Of a stretch of 64,000 nt of DNA, positions 18,733 through 29,199 are shown one piece after another. The notes under the pieces were generated by a model, which made no database searches, had not been told where the DNA came from, and worked only from the letters and a program-made list of their open reading frames with translations. Position 1 is the first letter of the stretch. Every line of letters starts with the position of its first letter. Origin of the DNA: Gemmatimonadota bacterium (GTDB lineage: Bacteria; Gemmatimonadota; Gemmatimonadetes; Gemmatimonadales; GWC2-71-9); assembly GCA_003222055.1 (NCBI GenBank), contig QHUT01000055.1, forward strand, positions 1 through 64,000, given 5' to 3'. The position numbers were made by a program, and so were the translations under genes.

Positions 18733-19922
18733 CTGGCGGAGAGCACGATGGAAAACGTGGCGCCGCCGCCCGGCGTGTCCGCGACGCTGATGGTCCCGCT
18801 GTGCGCCTCGATCGTCTGCCGCACCAGCGCGAGCCCCAGCCCGGTGCCGTCCTGCTTGGTGGTGAAGTAGGGCTCGAACACCCGCTGACGCAGCTCGTCC
18901 GGGACTCCGGGGCCGTGATCGGCGATCGTCACGACGAGGCCGCTCCCGTCTCTTGTGACGGCTACGTCTATCGCGCCCCGGCCCTGCATCGCCTCCGCCG
19001 CGTTGCGCAGCAGGTTGGCGAAGGCGCGCCGCAACGGGTCGTAGTGCCCCAGCACCTTGCAGGGCTCGCCGTTGGCCCGTACCCGCACGACCACCTCGGG
19101 GGGTACGGCGCTCTTGCCCAGATCCATCAGCAGGTCCACGAGGTCCACCTCGCTCTTGGGCCCCTCCGGGAGCCGGCCGAAGTCGGCGAACTCCTTCGCC
19201 AGCTGGTCCAGCCGTTGCGTCTCGGCACCCAGCACTTCCACGGCGGTCACCGTCCGGCGGTCCGCCTGTCCCACCGTTCGCCCCAGCTGGTCCACCGCGA
19301 TCCGCATCGACGTGAGCGGATTCTTGATCTCGTGCGCGACGCGCCGCGCCACCTCGCGGAACGCCCGCAGCCGCTCGGCCTCGAGCTCCCGCTCGCGGGC
19401 GGCGTCGAGCGCGGTCGCGAGCTCGCGCAACGCCTGGCGCAGCGCGTCGAACTCGGGCGCCCCGCGACTGGCGGGACCCGCGGGGAGTGGCACGCGCCTC
19501 CGGATCAGCCGGGTCCAGCCCACCAGCTCGTCGATTGGCCGCGACAACTGGCGCGACAGATGTCCCGCCAGCCGTATTGCGGCCGTCAGGGCCAGCCCGC
19601 CGAAGACGATCACCACCAGCGCGAACCCGCCCGCGTAGTAGCGCAGGTACGTCTCGGCCCGCCGCGCGAGGGTGACCGAAGTGGACAGGCGCTCCAAGTG
19701 GTCCCGCACGGCGGCCCGCTCGCGCAGAGCGAGGTGCGTGGTGTCGATGCGGTCCACCATCTGGCGCGCCGACGCCGCCATTTCCTCGAGCGCCACGCGC
19801 GCGCCGGCCGACGGGCCCACTGTTCGGACCGCGAGCGCCCAGCCCACCACCGCCAGGGCAGTCGGCACGGCGGTCAGCGCCACAAGGACGACGAAGATCC
19901 GCTGGCGGAACGGGAGGGCCAT
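18729..19922 (-). CDS. membrane sensor histidine kinase
   Basis: 397 residues. Two transmembrane helices (about 10-32 and 98-118) enclose a small periplasmic loop with a possible helical sensor. A HAMP segment follows, then the HisKA box [17 protein letters not shown] with phospho-acceptor H197, and the HATPase_c domain with N, G1 ([11 protein letters not shown]) and G2 ([18 protein letters not shown]) boxes. It is the NtrY-like partner of the downstream sigma54 regulator. The ligand is unknown. Confidence 0.93.
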   Translation of the reverse strand: MALPFRQRIFVVLVALTAVPTALAVVGWALAVRTVGPSAGARVALEEMAASARQMVDRIDTTHLALRERAAVRDHLERLSTSVTLARRAETYLRYYAGGFALVVIVFGGLALTAAIRLAGHLSRQLSRPIDELVGWTRLIRRRVPLPAGPASRGAPEFDALRQALRELATALDAARERELEAERLRAFREVARRVAHEIKNPLTSMRIAVDQLGRTVGQADRRTVTAVEVLGAETQRLDQLAKEFADFGRLPEGPKSEVDLVDLLMDLGKSAVPPEVVVRVRANGEPCKVLGHYDPLRRAFANLLRNAAEAMQGRGAIDVAVTRDGSGLVVTIADHGPGVPDELRQRVFEPYFTTKQDGTGLGLALVRQTIEAHSGTISVADTPGGGATFSIVLSAR

Positions 19923-19977
19923 ATTTGTGGGGGCAATCTAGACATTTCGTGTGCGTGTGACAATTCGACACACAGAG

Positions 19978-20058
19978 ATTTCGGATTGGCGATTGCGGAT
20001 TGCGGATTGGAAGCACGCCCGTCAAATCCGCAATCCACAATCCGAAATCCGCAATTTT
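19978..20058. repeat. heptad inverted repeat, copy c
   Basis: Left arm 19978-20009 (GGATTGG, GATTGC, GGATTGC units), spacer of about 14 nt, right arm 20024-20058 (AAATCCGC, AATCCAC, AATCCGA units). It lies between the divergent histidine kinase and YjbQ genes and reaches to 12 nt before the YjbQ start, so the YjbQ leader is largely repeat. Confidence 0.9.
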
Positions 20059-20069
20059 CAGGGGGTCAG

Positions 20070-20489
20070 ATGAAGGCCCATACGCACTATCTCTGGTTCA
20101 ACACCAAATCGCGCCAGGAAATCATCGACGTCACCGAGCAGGTCGCGCAGCAGGTGGCGGAGAGCGGCGTGCAGGAAGGCTTCGCGCTGGTGAGCGCCAT
20201 GCATATCACGGCGTCGGTATTCGTGAACGATCACGAGTCGGGGCTGTGGGCGGACATCTTGAAGTGGCTGGAGACGAGCGTCGCGCCCTGGGACCCCAAA
20301 CGCTACCGCCACAACGAGACGGGAGAGGACAACGCCGCGGCCCACCTGCGCAGCCTCACGATCGGACACGAGGTGATCGTGCCGATCACAGCGGGGAAGC
20401 TCGACCTAGGCCCGTGGCAGCGGGTGTTCTACGGGGAGTGGGACGGGCAGCGCAAAAAGCGCGTGATCGTCAAGGTGCTGGGGGAGTGA
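20070..20489 (+). CDS. YjbQ family protein (UPF0047)
   Basis: 139 residues of the trimeric UPF0047/YjbQ family. Motifs [42 protein letters not shown] (here [19 protein letters not shown]) and [17 protein letters not shown] are well kept, including the His/Asp/Glu cluster that may bind a metal. Some members show weak thiamin-phosphate synthase activity; the true role is unclear. ATG at 20070 follows GGGGGTC. Its last 20 nt overlap the convergent gene. Confidence 0.92.
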   Translation: MKAHTHYLWFNTKSRQEIIDVTEQVAQQVAESGVQEGFALVSAMHITASVFVNDHESGLWADILKWLETSVAPWDPKRYRHNETGEDNAAAHLRSLTIGHEVIVPITAGKLDLGPWQRVFYGEWDGQRKKRVIVKVLGE

Positions 20490-20916
20490 TGACCGCGATG
20501 CCGTAACGGCATGGATTCATCTGGCACGCCTCCATGACGACTCTCACACGGTAGGATGCAGTCTCGAGGGGCGTCAGGCGAAGGACCGGCGCATGGTCGC
20601 TCGCGTCGTCGACCGCAAGCTCGTGACTCCTCAGATCGGAAAGGCGGAGGCTCAGCCTAGAGCAATCCTCGTCGCACGCCGCGACGACGACGTACGCGTT
20701 CCCGGCGTGCAGCGTCAGGGTCACGGAGTCCGACTCCGGCGCGTTCAGCGAGCCGATCCGAATCGTGACAGGCTTGCGCCGCGTCCCTGGATCGAGCGAC
20801 TCGGCCGCGCGACCGAGCTGCGTGCGGACCTCCCGCACCCATCGATCACCCTGAGCGCGAGCGACGGTCGTCACCAGCGCCAGCATCGCGAACCCGAGCC
20901 CCAAGGCTGCGCGCAT
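20470..20916 (-). CDS. exported hypothetical protein
   Basis: 148 residues, signal peptide [22 protein letters not shown], then a beta-rich domain with a cysteine pair (CDEDC) and a second (CQMNPC), probably two disulfides. The segment [29 protein letters not shown] and [10 protein letters not shown] resemble the pre-peptidase/beta-sandwich domains that follow LDLYV-type patterns. It is the last gene of the GntR-ABC operon, 2 nt after its neighbour. No family assigned. Confidence 0.6.
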   Translation of the reverse strand: MRAALGLGFAMLALVTTVARAQGDRWVREVRTQLGRAAESLDPGTRRKPVTIRIGSLNAPESDSVTLTLHAGNAYVVVAACDEDCSRLSLRLSDLRSHELAVDDASDHAPVLRLTPLETASYRVRVVMEACQMNPCRYGIAVITPPAP

Positions 20917-20918
20917 CG

Positions 20919-22109
20919 TCAGCGGACCTGACGGCGCCCTGCGCCGCGGGCGACCAGGACAACGGCTACGGCGGCGAGCAGGATGCCGAGCACGGCGGCG
21001 CTCACTGGCGCGGCCGCCCCGAGGGGAAGCCGCGGCGCGAAACGCCGCTCCCAGCGCTCGGTCCATTCCCCGACCGGCATCTTCAGAGCGGTGGCGAGGG
21101 CCGTATCGACCGGCTCGGGCGAATTCCAGAAACGTAGGAACCGGTCGTGACCGACCTCGCGGGCAACGTCTCCGAGATACCGGTTGCCAAGCACGAGGCG
21201 TTCATTTCTCACCCACCACCCCCGGTCGCCGGGCAGGACGCGCGGCACGGAGTCACTGAGGACGGCGGTGCGGCAGCTTGCGGCTCGGCCGGCGAGGCAC
21301 CCGATGGCCGCGATCGGATGTCCGTAAACCGCAGGCCACCACCAGGTCGGAGCCGCCTTCGCGTCCGTGGCAAACCGCACCGACATCCATTGAGATTGAG
21401 ATTGCATCGACCAGTCTCGGTCCCAGCTCGGAAAGGCGGCGAGGTCGTAGCTTCGCCTGGCCAGCCAGCGCCGCACGTCCGATCCCGGCACGCCCCAAGC
21501 GGCGAGGAACGCGCACGGTCCGAGGCCGGCCTGCAACCAGTCTTCGACCTGCTGCCTCCGCCCGGGCCCGCTGGACGTGCGGAGCGTGGCCGTCCGGTAC
21601 CAGGCAGGAATGAGCGCAACGCACGTCGTGCGATCGGTCGAATCGGGCAGGAGGTGACTGGCTGAGCCGGCCACCACCTTGGGGGTCTGGCCCGTACCAG
21701 CCGGCCGGGTCCGCCATAAATCGACCACGACGCCGACCCCCACCTTGCTCACGCCGAGGCCCAGCTCGCGCCAAACCGTGTCGAGGGCCGATCGCACCAC
21801 TTCCCCAGCGTAGGCCGCGAGCGAATCCGGCGCCTCGACGACCACGGCGGGCCCCGCCTGATCGGCCTCGCGCCGCCGTGCGAGCTCCGGCTCGAGTTGC
21901 CGTCGATACCGCGCCAGACGCAGCGCCAGGTCGGCGTCACGCCACGCCTCCGCGAGCGCCTGGGCGCGGAGGCGTGCCGCGGTCGGCTGGGGTGGTCGCG
22001 GGCGCGCGGTGGCGACCGGCGCCACGCCCCTCGGCGGAACGTAGCCGATGACGATGACGCCCCAGGCGGCGAGCGCCGCGGCGAGCCACCGCTTCAGTTC
22101 CCGCGCCAT
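20919..22109 (-). CDS. hypothetical membrane-anchored protein
   Basis: 396 residues with an N-terminal signal anchor (LAAALAAWGVIVIGYV) and a C-terminal helix (VSAAVLGILLAAVAVVLVA) plus an Arg-rich end. The middle contains ALIPAWYRTATLR, a Trp-rich stretch and VDTALATALKMPVGEWTERW, the sort of tail seen in peptidase-MA-like proteins, but no HExxH is present, so catalytic activity is doubtful. ATG at 22109 after GTGGAG, overlapping the upstream gene by 16 nt. Same layout (exported domain plus C-terminal helix) as the upstream 362-residue protein. Confidence 0.6.
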   Translation of the reverse strand: MARELKRWLAAALAAWGVIVIGYVPPRGVAPVATARPRPPQPTAARLRAQALAEAWRDADLALRLARYRRQLEPELARRREADQAGPAVVVEAPDSLAAYAGEVVRSALDTVWRELGLGVSKVGVGVVVDLWRTRPAGTGQTPKVVAGSASHLLPDSTDRTTCVALIPAWYRTATLRTSSGPGRRQQVEDWLQAGLGPCAFLAAWGVPGSDVRRWLARRSYDLAAFPSWDRDWSMQSQSQWMSVRFATDAKAAPTWWWPAVYGHPIAAIGCLAGRAASCRTAVLSDSVPRVLPGDRGWWVRNERLVLGNRYLGDVAREVGHDRFLRFWNSPEPVDTALATALKMPVGEWTERWERRFAPRLPLGAAAPVSAAVLGILLAAVAVVLVARGAGRRQVR

Positions 22110-23182
22110 CTCGAGCTCCACAGGCCGCACGCGGCGAACAGGGCTGCCCAGCCGAGGGCGATCCAGATGCCCAGGGGAGGCAGCGCACCAGGCGCGGGGC
22201 GCGCCGCGAGAATCCGGGCCCGCCAGAGCGACAGGAGGGAGTCGACCGTTACTGGTCCGGTCAGCGCGAGTCGGTCGGCGATGGACAGGCCCGCGCTCGT
22301 CACAAGGCGGTGGTACGCCGCTCGGCCGCCCCGTTGCAATGCCACGTGGATCAGCGTCGCGCGGGCATCGTAGGTCAGGGGGCGTGGCAGGCCGCCTGGC
22401 GGGAGCGATCGCAGCAGCCGGGTGCATGCGGAATCGCTACCGTGGGCGCATGTTTGCAGCGTCGCCAGCTGCGCGCCGCGATCGAAATAGGCGCTGGACT
22501 TGAGCACCACGGCTTGCCGCTCGGGGGGACTCGGATACCAGCGCAGCAGCGCATCGCCGTGCTCAGCGAGGTCGAGGGCATCGCGACAACCCCCGATGTC
22601 ACCGATCAGGCAGCGGCGCGATGCGTGGGAGGGCGCAGTCACCAGCTCTATGTAGACCCGCGCCCACTGAGCATCTGGGTCGGCCAGGGGCCGCAGCGGT
22701 CCGCCCAACCAGCTTTGCAGAGCGGTATCGGCCGGTGCAACCGGCACGCTGGAGAGGAGCAGCTGCGTCAGAGACGCGACGCCCTGGTCCCACGGGACCT
22801 CGATTCCACTGTGTCTCGGCGGTCGCTCGACGGTAGTGTCTGGGTCGACGGCGACGATGGCGTAGGGACGGTGCGCGAGCTGCCGGGCGTCGTCGCCGTA
22901 CACGCTGTCGATCACCGGCCAGGCACGTCCTGCGGCCTCGCGCAGTGGGAGGGGCGACGGATTGGTCACGATCGTGAGCGCGCCCACTCGGATCGTGTCT
23001 CGTCCGGCCAGCGCGCGCGTACGCTCCAGGCTGTCAATCGCATTGGCCACGGCGTTGGCGCGACGCCACTCGCGCGCCAGGCTGTCGGCCCGGGCCTTGA
23101 GCCGCGGGAGATCGCTCTGATCCTGGCCGTACAGCGCCCGCGTGCACGCGAGGAACGGCAGCAGCCAGCGGGTCCTAGACAT
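22094..23182 (-). CDS. hypothetical exported protein with C-terminal membrane helix
   Basis: 362 residues: signal peptide to about residue 19 (ALYGQ), then a helical stretch (LPRLKARADSLAREWRRANAVANAIDSLERTR), a central alpha/beta part and a C-terminal helix (LGIWIALGWAALFAACGLW) with positive end SSRWRGN, so anchored to the inner membrane with the bulk outside. Six cysteines may form disulfides. It overlaps the permease gene by 8 nt. I recognise no family. Its place after an ABC ATPase and permease suggests an accessory of that system. Confidence 0.6.
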   Translation of the reverse strand: MSRTRWLLPFLACTRALYGQDQSDLPRLKARADSLAREWRRANAVANAIDSLERTRALAGRDTIRVGALTIVTNPSPLPLREAAGRAWPVIDSVYGDDARQLAHRPYAIVAVDPDTTVERPPRHSGIEVPWDQGVASLTQLLLSSVPVAPADTALQSWLGGPLRPLADPDAQWARVYIELVTAPSHASRRCLIGDIGGCRDALDLAEHGDALLRWYPSPPERQAVVLKSSAYFDRGAQLATLQTCAHGSDSACTRLLRSLPPGGLPRPLTYDARATLIHVALQRGGRAAYHRLVTSAGLSIADRLALTGPVTVDSLLSLWRARILAARPAPGALPPLGIWIALGWAALFAACGLWSSRWRGN

Positions 23183-23831
23183 CGATCAGCATCCAGCGCC
23201 CGGCAAAGATCGCCAGCGGGCCGGGCCAGTTGAGGATCACGATCTGGAGTTTTCCCAGAAGGTCCAAGTCGACGCTCGCGACGTGCGCGATGATCTGGAC
23301 GACGATTACGGCACCGATCAGCGCGAGGATGATCCCGGCGGTCCGCGCGGTGCCCGCGGCGACGGCGAAGAACACCGAGAACGCCACGAGCACGGCGAGC
23401 GCGAACCGAACCGCCAGTGTCGCTGGATATCCCTGTAGCCCGGCGGGAATCGTGGCACTCCAGGTGGCGAGCAGCGCGCCGGCTGTCACGGCGAGGATCG
23501 GGGCCGCCAGCAGCGTCGCGCCGGCCCCGAATCGCAGAAGCACGTAGCGCCAGCGGGGCACGGGGAGCAGGAGCGCATGGACGTGCCGCCCGCGGTGGTC
23601 CGGCGTCCACGTCGCTATCGCGACCAGCAGCCCTAGAGTGGCCGCGAGTACGGGATAGAGCACCCCCCACGATTGCACGGTGCGCAGGAGCTCAGCGGGC
23701 ACGAGCGGGCTGGCGTCGGCGCGAGCGGCACCCTGCACCGAGACGATCGGAAGGGCGAAGCCGGCCACGCTGCCGAGCAGCACAATCAGCCGGGACCACT
23801 TCCACTGGTTGTACAGCATGACACGGAACAC
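23175..23831 (-). CDS. ABC transporter permease subunit (ABC-2-like)
   Basis: 218 residues with six hydrophobic helices and the N-terminal MLYNQWKWSRLIVLLGS pattern of short ABC-2 permeases. GTG start preceded by AGGAGGT. It lies 9 nt after the ATPase gene and would form the membrane part of that exporter or membrane-remodelling transporter. Genes of this kind next to YtrA-type GntR regulators often respond to cell-wall-active compounds; the substrate here is unknown. Confidence 0.8.
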   Translation of the reverse strand: MFRVMLYNQWKWSRLIVLLGSVAGFALPIVSVQGAARADASPLVPAELLRTVQSWGVLYPVLAATLGLLVAIATWTPDHRGRHVHALLLPVPRWRYVLLRFGAGATLLAAPILAVTAGALLATWSATIPAGLQGYPATLAVRFALAVLVAFSVFFAVAAGTARTAGIILALIGAVIVVQIIAHVASVDLDLLGKLQIVILNWPGPLAIFAGRWMLIDV

Positions 23832-23840
23832 GGTGACCTC

Positions 23841-24737
23841 CTAGGCGCGCGGGCCGCGAAACGTGCGAAGCAGCTCCACGAACCCTTCTTCGAGATCGAG
23901 GTCGATCACCTGGTGGAGCGGTACTCCGCAGGCGTCGAAGAACGCCGCCATCTGCGGCTCCCATTCGCGCACAAGCCACGTCTCGCCGGTCCCGTTGGCC
24001 GGCTCGCGCGCGAGCAGGACAAAGGGAGGGTTGTCCGGCGTCGCCGGTGTCCCGCCGACGCGGAGGCGCTTGATCCCGTTCTTGAAGCGTTCCATCGGCA
24101 GTTCGATGATCAGCCGCCCGTCGTCCATCACGCCGATCCAATCGCAGAACCGCTCGAGCTCGTGGACGAGGTGACTGGAGATGAAAACGGTCGCTTGTCG
24201 CTGGGACACGTACTCGAGCAGGGCCGACAGGACGTCGCGTCGCACCACGGGGTCGAGACCGTCGGTCGGCTCGTCGAGCACGAGCAGCTCCGGCCGCTGC
24301 GCCAGGGCCAGCAGCATCATGAGCTTGCCCTTCTGTCCCTTGGAGAGCCGGCCGAACGGCTGGTCGTCCCGCAGCTCGAACTTGGCGCGCAGCCGCTCCG
24401 CCCAGGGCCAATCCCAGGTCGGGAAAAATGCCGCGTGAAACCCGAGCGTTTCGCGAACGGTGAGGAGCGGATCGAGGTGGGGTTGCTCGGGAACGCATCC
24501 CACCCGCGCCAGGACGCGGGCGACGTCGCGCGGCACGGCCTCGCCCAACAGGGTGATGCCGCCGGCGAGCGGCCGCAGCAGTCCCAGCATGAGCCGGATC
24601 GTCGTGGTCTTGCCGCAGCCGTTCGGGCCAAGAAAGCCGTAAATGGCGCCAGGCGGGACGTGCAGGTCCAGATCTTTGATCTCGAACGTCCTGCCGGCGC
24701 GATAGCACAATCGCTGGATCTCGATGGCGTTGGTCAT
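23841..24737 (-). CDS. ABC transporter ATP-binding protein
   Basis: 298 residues. Walker A GPNGCGKTT, signature FGRLSKGQKGKLMMLLAL, Walker B LLVLDEPTDGLDP and the switch His in ISSHLVHELE are all visible in order. A C-terminal accessory segment of about 80 residues follows. Start ATG overlaps the GntR stop (ATGA). Together with the GntR regulator and permease it forms a YtrABC-like arrangement. Confidence 0.93.
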   Translation of the reverse strand: MTNAIEIQRLCYRAGRTFEIKDLDLHVPPGAIYGFLGPNGCGKTTTIRLMLGLLRPLAGGITLLGEAVPRDVARVLARVGCVPEQPHLDPLLTVRETLGFHAAFFPTWDWPWAERLRAKFELRDDQPFGRLSKGQKGKLMMLLALAQRPELLVLDEPTDGLDPVVRRDVLSALLEYVSQRQATVFISSHLVHELERFCDWIGVMDDGRLIIELPMERFKNGIKRLRVGGTPATPDNPPFVLLAREPANGTGETWLVREWEPQMAAFFDACGVPLHQVIDLDLEEGFVELLRTFRGPRA

Positions 24738-25114
24738 GGGGCTCCCACTCCGATCTCCTCTGCGACAGCGGTCTGCAGTTCCTGTCGGGACACGCCGAGG
24801 CGTCCCGCTTGAGCGAGCATCTCGCGGACCAGTGCCCCCGCCTGCCGCGCCCGCTCGCGCGCGCGCGCCTGGGGCGCGACCTCTCTCACAAACGTCCCCG
24901 CGCCCTGTCGCATCTCCACGAATCCCTCGCTCTCGAGGTCGCGATAGGCCTGCACGACCGTCGCCGGGTTCACGCGCAGCTCGGTCGCCAGCTGGCGCAC
25001 CGAGGGCAGGGCCGTGGCCGGACGCAGCTCGCCGGACGCGATCGCTAGCCTCACGCGGTTGGCTATCTGCTCGTACAGCGGGATCGGACTGCGGGGGTTG
25101 AGGTGCTCAAACAC
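24734..25114 (-). CDS. GntR-family regulator, YtrA type
   Basis: 126 residues: winged helix (PIPLYEQIANRVRLAIASGEL, LPSVRQLATELRVNPATVVQAYRDLESEGFVEMRQGAGTFV) and only a short helical C-terminal dimerisation part, which defines the YtrA subfamily. Start GTG at 25114 has no SD; with the -10 TACAAT 18 nt upstream the leader would be very short. The upstream DNA carries three copies of a GATACA-type half-site that overlap this promoter, so it probably represses its own operon. Confidence 0.88.
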   Translation of the reverse strand: MFEHLNPRSPIPLYEQIANRVRLAIASGELRPATALPSVRQLATELRVNPATVVQAYRDLESEGFVEMRQGAGTFVREVAPQARARERARQAGALVREMLAQAGRLGVSRQELQTAVAEEIGVGAP

Positions 25115-25125
25115 CGTTACAGCGT

Positions 25126-25154
25126 CTGTATCATTGTAGCGATACAGTGATACA
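25126..25154 (-). promoter_or_regulatory. GntR operator and promoter
   Basis: CTGTATC (25126-25132) and GATACAG (25141-25147) form a perfect 7-bp inverted repeat with an 8-nt spacer; a third half-site TGATACA (25148-25154) pairs with TGTATCA (25127-25133). On the minus strand the spacer holds TACAAT (25138-25133), a good -10. Binding by the adjacent GntR protein would cover RNA polymerase. The TTGACA at 25172-25167 is too far to be its -35. Confidence 0.7.
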
Positions 25155-25607
25155 ACGACGGGTTCCTGTCAAGGGGGAAGGGACCACCAACGCCTGCTCC
25201 CACACGCTAGAGCGGTAATGTCTCGGGCTGGCACGGACCAGCGCGGGCGGCCGGCCTGTCCCTTTTCGCGCAAGTTGTTTATTTTCAAGCCACTGATGTT
25301 GCGGTAGGGGCGGGGACGGCGTCGGTCAATCCGGCAGCGCCTGGCCAGCCCGGCGGATCCGCCGGAGCTCGCAGCAGGCGCGCCGAGATGCACTGGCGAC
25401 CCTCCCTTGAACGATTCCCGCCGCGCACGACCTTGACCGGCGACGCACAAACACGACTCTGCTACGCACAGCTGTCGCCTCCCTTGAGGCGCCCGCGCTC
25501 GGGCGCCCGACATCTCATCGTCCTCGCCACGCACGCCGCGCGTCCGGCCGCTTGACGGCCCGGCACCGCGCGCCTGGGCGGCGAGGGCACCTGGAGCAAG
25601 ACACCAC
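25155..25607. other. intergenic region upstream of the NYN gene
   Basis: About 450 nt between the divergent GntR and NYN genes. I see no convincing gene. A short AT-rich island (TTGTTTATTTTCAAG, near 25275) stands out from the GC-rich background and may hold a promoter. A strong hairpin GGCGCCCG-CGCT-CGGGCGCC (25488-25507) lies 100 nt before the NYN start and would be in its leader if transcription begins in the island. The rest shows nothing I can name. Confidence 0.45.
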
Positions 25608-27517
25608 ATGATGACACAGCCGCATGCCCATCTCGCACGACCGCACAAAGAACCGCCCGCCCACGCGCCCAATGCCGCGCTGCTGATCGACTTCGACAAC
25701 GTCACGATGGGGATCCGCTCGGATCTCCAGTCGGAGCTGAAGCGGCTGCTGCAATCGGAGATCATCCGCGGGAAGGTGGCCGTGCAGCGTGCCTACGCCG
25801 ATTGGCGTCGCTATCCGCAGTACATCGTCCCACTCTCCGAATCGTCCATCGATCTGATTTTCGCGCCGGCGTACGGCTCGAACAAGAAAAACGCGACCGA
25901 CATCCGGCTCGCCATCGACGCGCTGGAACTGGTGTTCACGCGCCCCGAGATCGGGACCTTCATCCTGCTCTCGGGCGATTCCGACTTCTCCTCGCTGGTG
26001 CTCAAGCTCAAAGAGTATGGCAAGTACGTGATCGGCGTGGGGATTCGCGAGTCGTCCAGCGATCTGCTGATCCAGAATTGCGACGAGTACTACTCCTACA
26101 ACGAGCTGGCCGGGTTCACCAAGGAGTCCGACGTCACGCACGAGCGCCACGATCCCTGGGAGCTCGTGGTCGAAGCCGTGAAGCAGATGACGGCGCACAA
26201 CGACGTGATGCGCTCCGATCGCCTCAAGCAGGTGATGCAGGAGATCGACCCGACCTTCAACGAGAAAGACGTGGGATTCTCACGCTTCTCGAAGTTCGTG
26301 GTCGAGGCCGCCCACAAGGGCTTGATCAACCTCAACAAGCTCGACAACGGCCAGTACGAGATCGCCCTCGGCCCGGGCGTGCCAGGCGCCGCGGCGCAGC
26401 CGGCAGGCGTGGCTGCCCCAGATCGGCCAGATCGGATAGATCGGGCCGACCGAGGAGGTGATCGGGCACGGGAGCGGGGAGAGGGCCGCGGCCGCGGCCG
26501 GGGCCGGCGAGGGGGCGGGGGGGGCCGCGACGAGCCGCAACCTCACGCGGAGCCCACGCCGGCGGACGAGCCAGCTCCCGACGTCGCTCCCGAGCAGCGT
26601 CGCAGCGCGTTCTCGCTGGACGGCGCCGTCGGCGTGATCAAGCAGGCCCTGGGCCGCCTGGGGGGCGACTCCCGTCCGGTGAGCGCCGAAGAGCTCGGCG
26701 AAGCCATGGCCGAGATCAAGGGCGATGCCGAACCCGTAGAGCCCGCCCAGGTGCAGAAGCTGCTGCGCCAGGCTCACGACCGTGAGTTGATCGACCTCGC
26801 CAAGGAGGACGACGGCGCCTACACGGTCAAGGTCCGCGACGCGGCCACCGACGCCGACGAAGCGCTCGATCCGCCCATGCCCGAGTCGTCTGCGCCGCCG
26901 TCGATGCGGCCGGGCGCCTCGCCGGCGGGCGGCATTCCGTCACGCAGCGCGCGGTTCCGCCGCGGGTCGCGGGGTCCGCGTGTCAGTCCCCCGGACATTC
27001 CCAAGATCGGCGTGGTCGAAGTAGACCCCAATTTCAAGCCGCGCATCGAGCTGCTCCCGCCCAAGCACCCCGATATCGAGCCCCGCAGCGGGGACGCGAT
27101 TCCAGGCGGGTTCCCCTCGGGAGGAGATGAGGGCCGTGAGCGGGGAGGACGGGGAGGTGGGGGGGGCGGGGGGGGCGGGGGGAGCCGCGGTGGGCGGGGC
27201 CGCGGGGGCGATGCGGGCGCTCGCGGGGGCGAGCACATCGAGGCGGGTGAGCGCCCCGAGCGGGGGGAGCGGGGAGAGCGCGGCGGCCGCGGCCGTCGTG
27301 GTGGTCGAGGACGCGGTGGCCGGGGTCGGGGCGCGGGGGGAGCGAACGCTGGCGAGCGCGCGCAGCCCCGCGACATCGAACAGTCGCGGGCGTCGTTGCC
27401 CGAGCCGGCGCCGCCGCCACCTCCTCCGCCCTCGCCCAAGCCACCGGCGCACGAGCCGGACGATGGGGGGGGCGAGTCGTTCTGGTCGAAGGTGAAGCGC
27501 GGGCTCACCGGCGGTCC

Positions 27518-27521
<4 letters not shown>
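25608..27521 (+). CDS. NYN-domain putative RNase with OST-HTH/LOTUS domains and RGG-rich regions
   Basis: 637 residues. NYN (PIN-like) nuclease domain about 22-165, with acidic residues D28, D30, D98, D124 and D126 in LLIDFDNV, NATDIR and SGDSDFSSLV. An OST-HTH/LOTUS winged helix follows at about 182-250 (PWELVVEAVKQM ... VGFSRFSKFVVEAA), and a second related HTH at about 340-415. The protein is then rich in Gly/Arg: short RGR/GRG stretches near 280-305 and a long RGG/GGR region around 495-585, ending in a proline run. LOTUS and RGG parts bind RNA; the PIN-like domain may cut it. ATG at 25608; GGAG lies 11 nt before. GTG of mpg overlaps its stop. Confidence 0.85.
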
Positions 27522-28086
<565 letters not shown>

Positions 28087-28102
<16 letters not shown>

Positions 28103-29199
28103 GACTGCTGCTCGTGCTCCAGCAACCCATCGTCGTGGACGGCCACATCGACACGCCGCAGCGCATGCTCGACATGAAAACCGACATTACGGCGCGGCTC
28201 TCCGATGGCCACGTCGACGTGCCACGCATGAAGGAGGGGGGGCTTACGGCGGCGTTCTTCTCGATCTGGGTGGACGCGCGCTACGGTCCCGGGACCGCGT
28301 TCCGGCGGGCGCTGAACCTGATCGGCGCGGTGCGGGCCCTCGCGGACACGAACCCCGAGGTGGAGCTAGCGACCTCGGCGGACCAGGTGCGGGCTGCGGC
28401 GGGCCGGGGGCATGTCGCGGCGCTGTTGGGAGTGGAGGGCGGGCACGCGATCGAGAATTCGCTGAAGAAGCTCGATTCGTTGTACCGGCTCGGCGTGCGC
28501 TACATGACGCTCACATGGAACAACGGGAACGACTGGGCGGGCTCGTCCACCGACCCGCAGCGGGACGGAGGACTGACCCCGCTCGGCCGGCGCGTGGTGC
28601 GACGCATGAACGAGCTGGGGATGCTGGTGGACGTGTCGCACGTTTCCGACCGGACGTTCTGGGACGTCATCGCCACGAGCACGCGGCCGGTGATCGCCTC
28701 GCACTCCTCCTGCCGTGCGCTCGCGCACCATCCGCGCAATCTCTCGGACGATCAGCTGCGGGCCATCGCCAAGAACGGCGGCGTAGTGGGCATCAACTTC
28801 TACCCCGTGTTCCTGGACGAGCACTTCCGGCATCAGTACGAGGAGCTCCGCCGGCGGCTCAGGCCCGAGACGGACGCGATCCGGACCCGCTACCGCGGCC
28901 GACCGGGCGAGTCGGCGTTCGCGGTCGACAAGTTCGTGGGCGAGCAGGCCGAGAGTCTCGATGTGCCGACGATCGATCGCCTCGTGGACCACATCGAGCA
29001 CGCGGTGCAGGTCATGGGGATCGACCACGTGGGCCTGGGCAGCGATTTCGACGGGATCAGCGTGCTGCCGCGGCCGCTGAAAGACGCGACATCCTTGCCC
29101 GACCTGGTGCGCGCCCTGGAGGCGCGCGGCTACGCGGACGAGGGGCTGCGCAAGATCCTGGGCGAGAACTTCCTCCGGGTGCTTACTGCCGCTCCGTGA
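28087..29199 (+). CDS. M19 family membrane dipeptidase
   Basis: 370 residues of the renal-dipeptidase-like zinc family, cleaving dipeptides including D-amino-acid ones. Metal motif VDGHIDTP, then GVEGGHAIE (bridging Glu), LTWNNGNDWAG, DVSHVSDRTFWDVI, ASHSSCRAL and HVGLGSDFDG give the full set of ligands. The start is GTG at 28087 (GAAGG upstream); the N-terminus GLPLGLLLVLQQP could be a short signal peptide. The end overlaps the convergent outer-membrane gene by 17 nt. Confidence 0.93.

Noticed and set aside
25169-25765. 198-codon minus-strand frame in the gap before the NYN gene
   Set aside because: Runs into the conserved start of the NYN gene, low-complexity Arg/Ser content, no SD or motif.
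27160-27340. G-run tract as a separate repeat or recombination site
   Set aside because: It is the in-frame coding DNA of the RGG region of the NYN protein.
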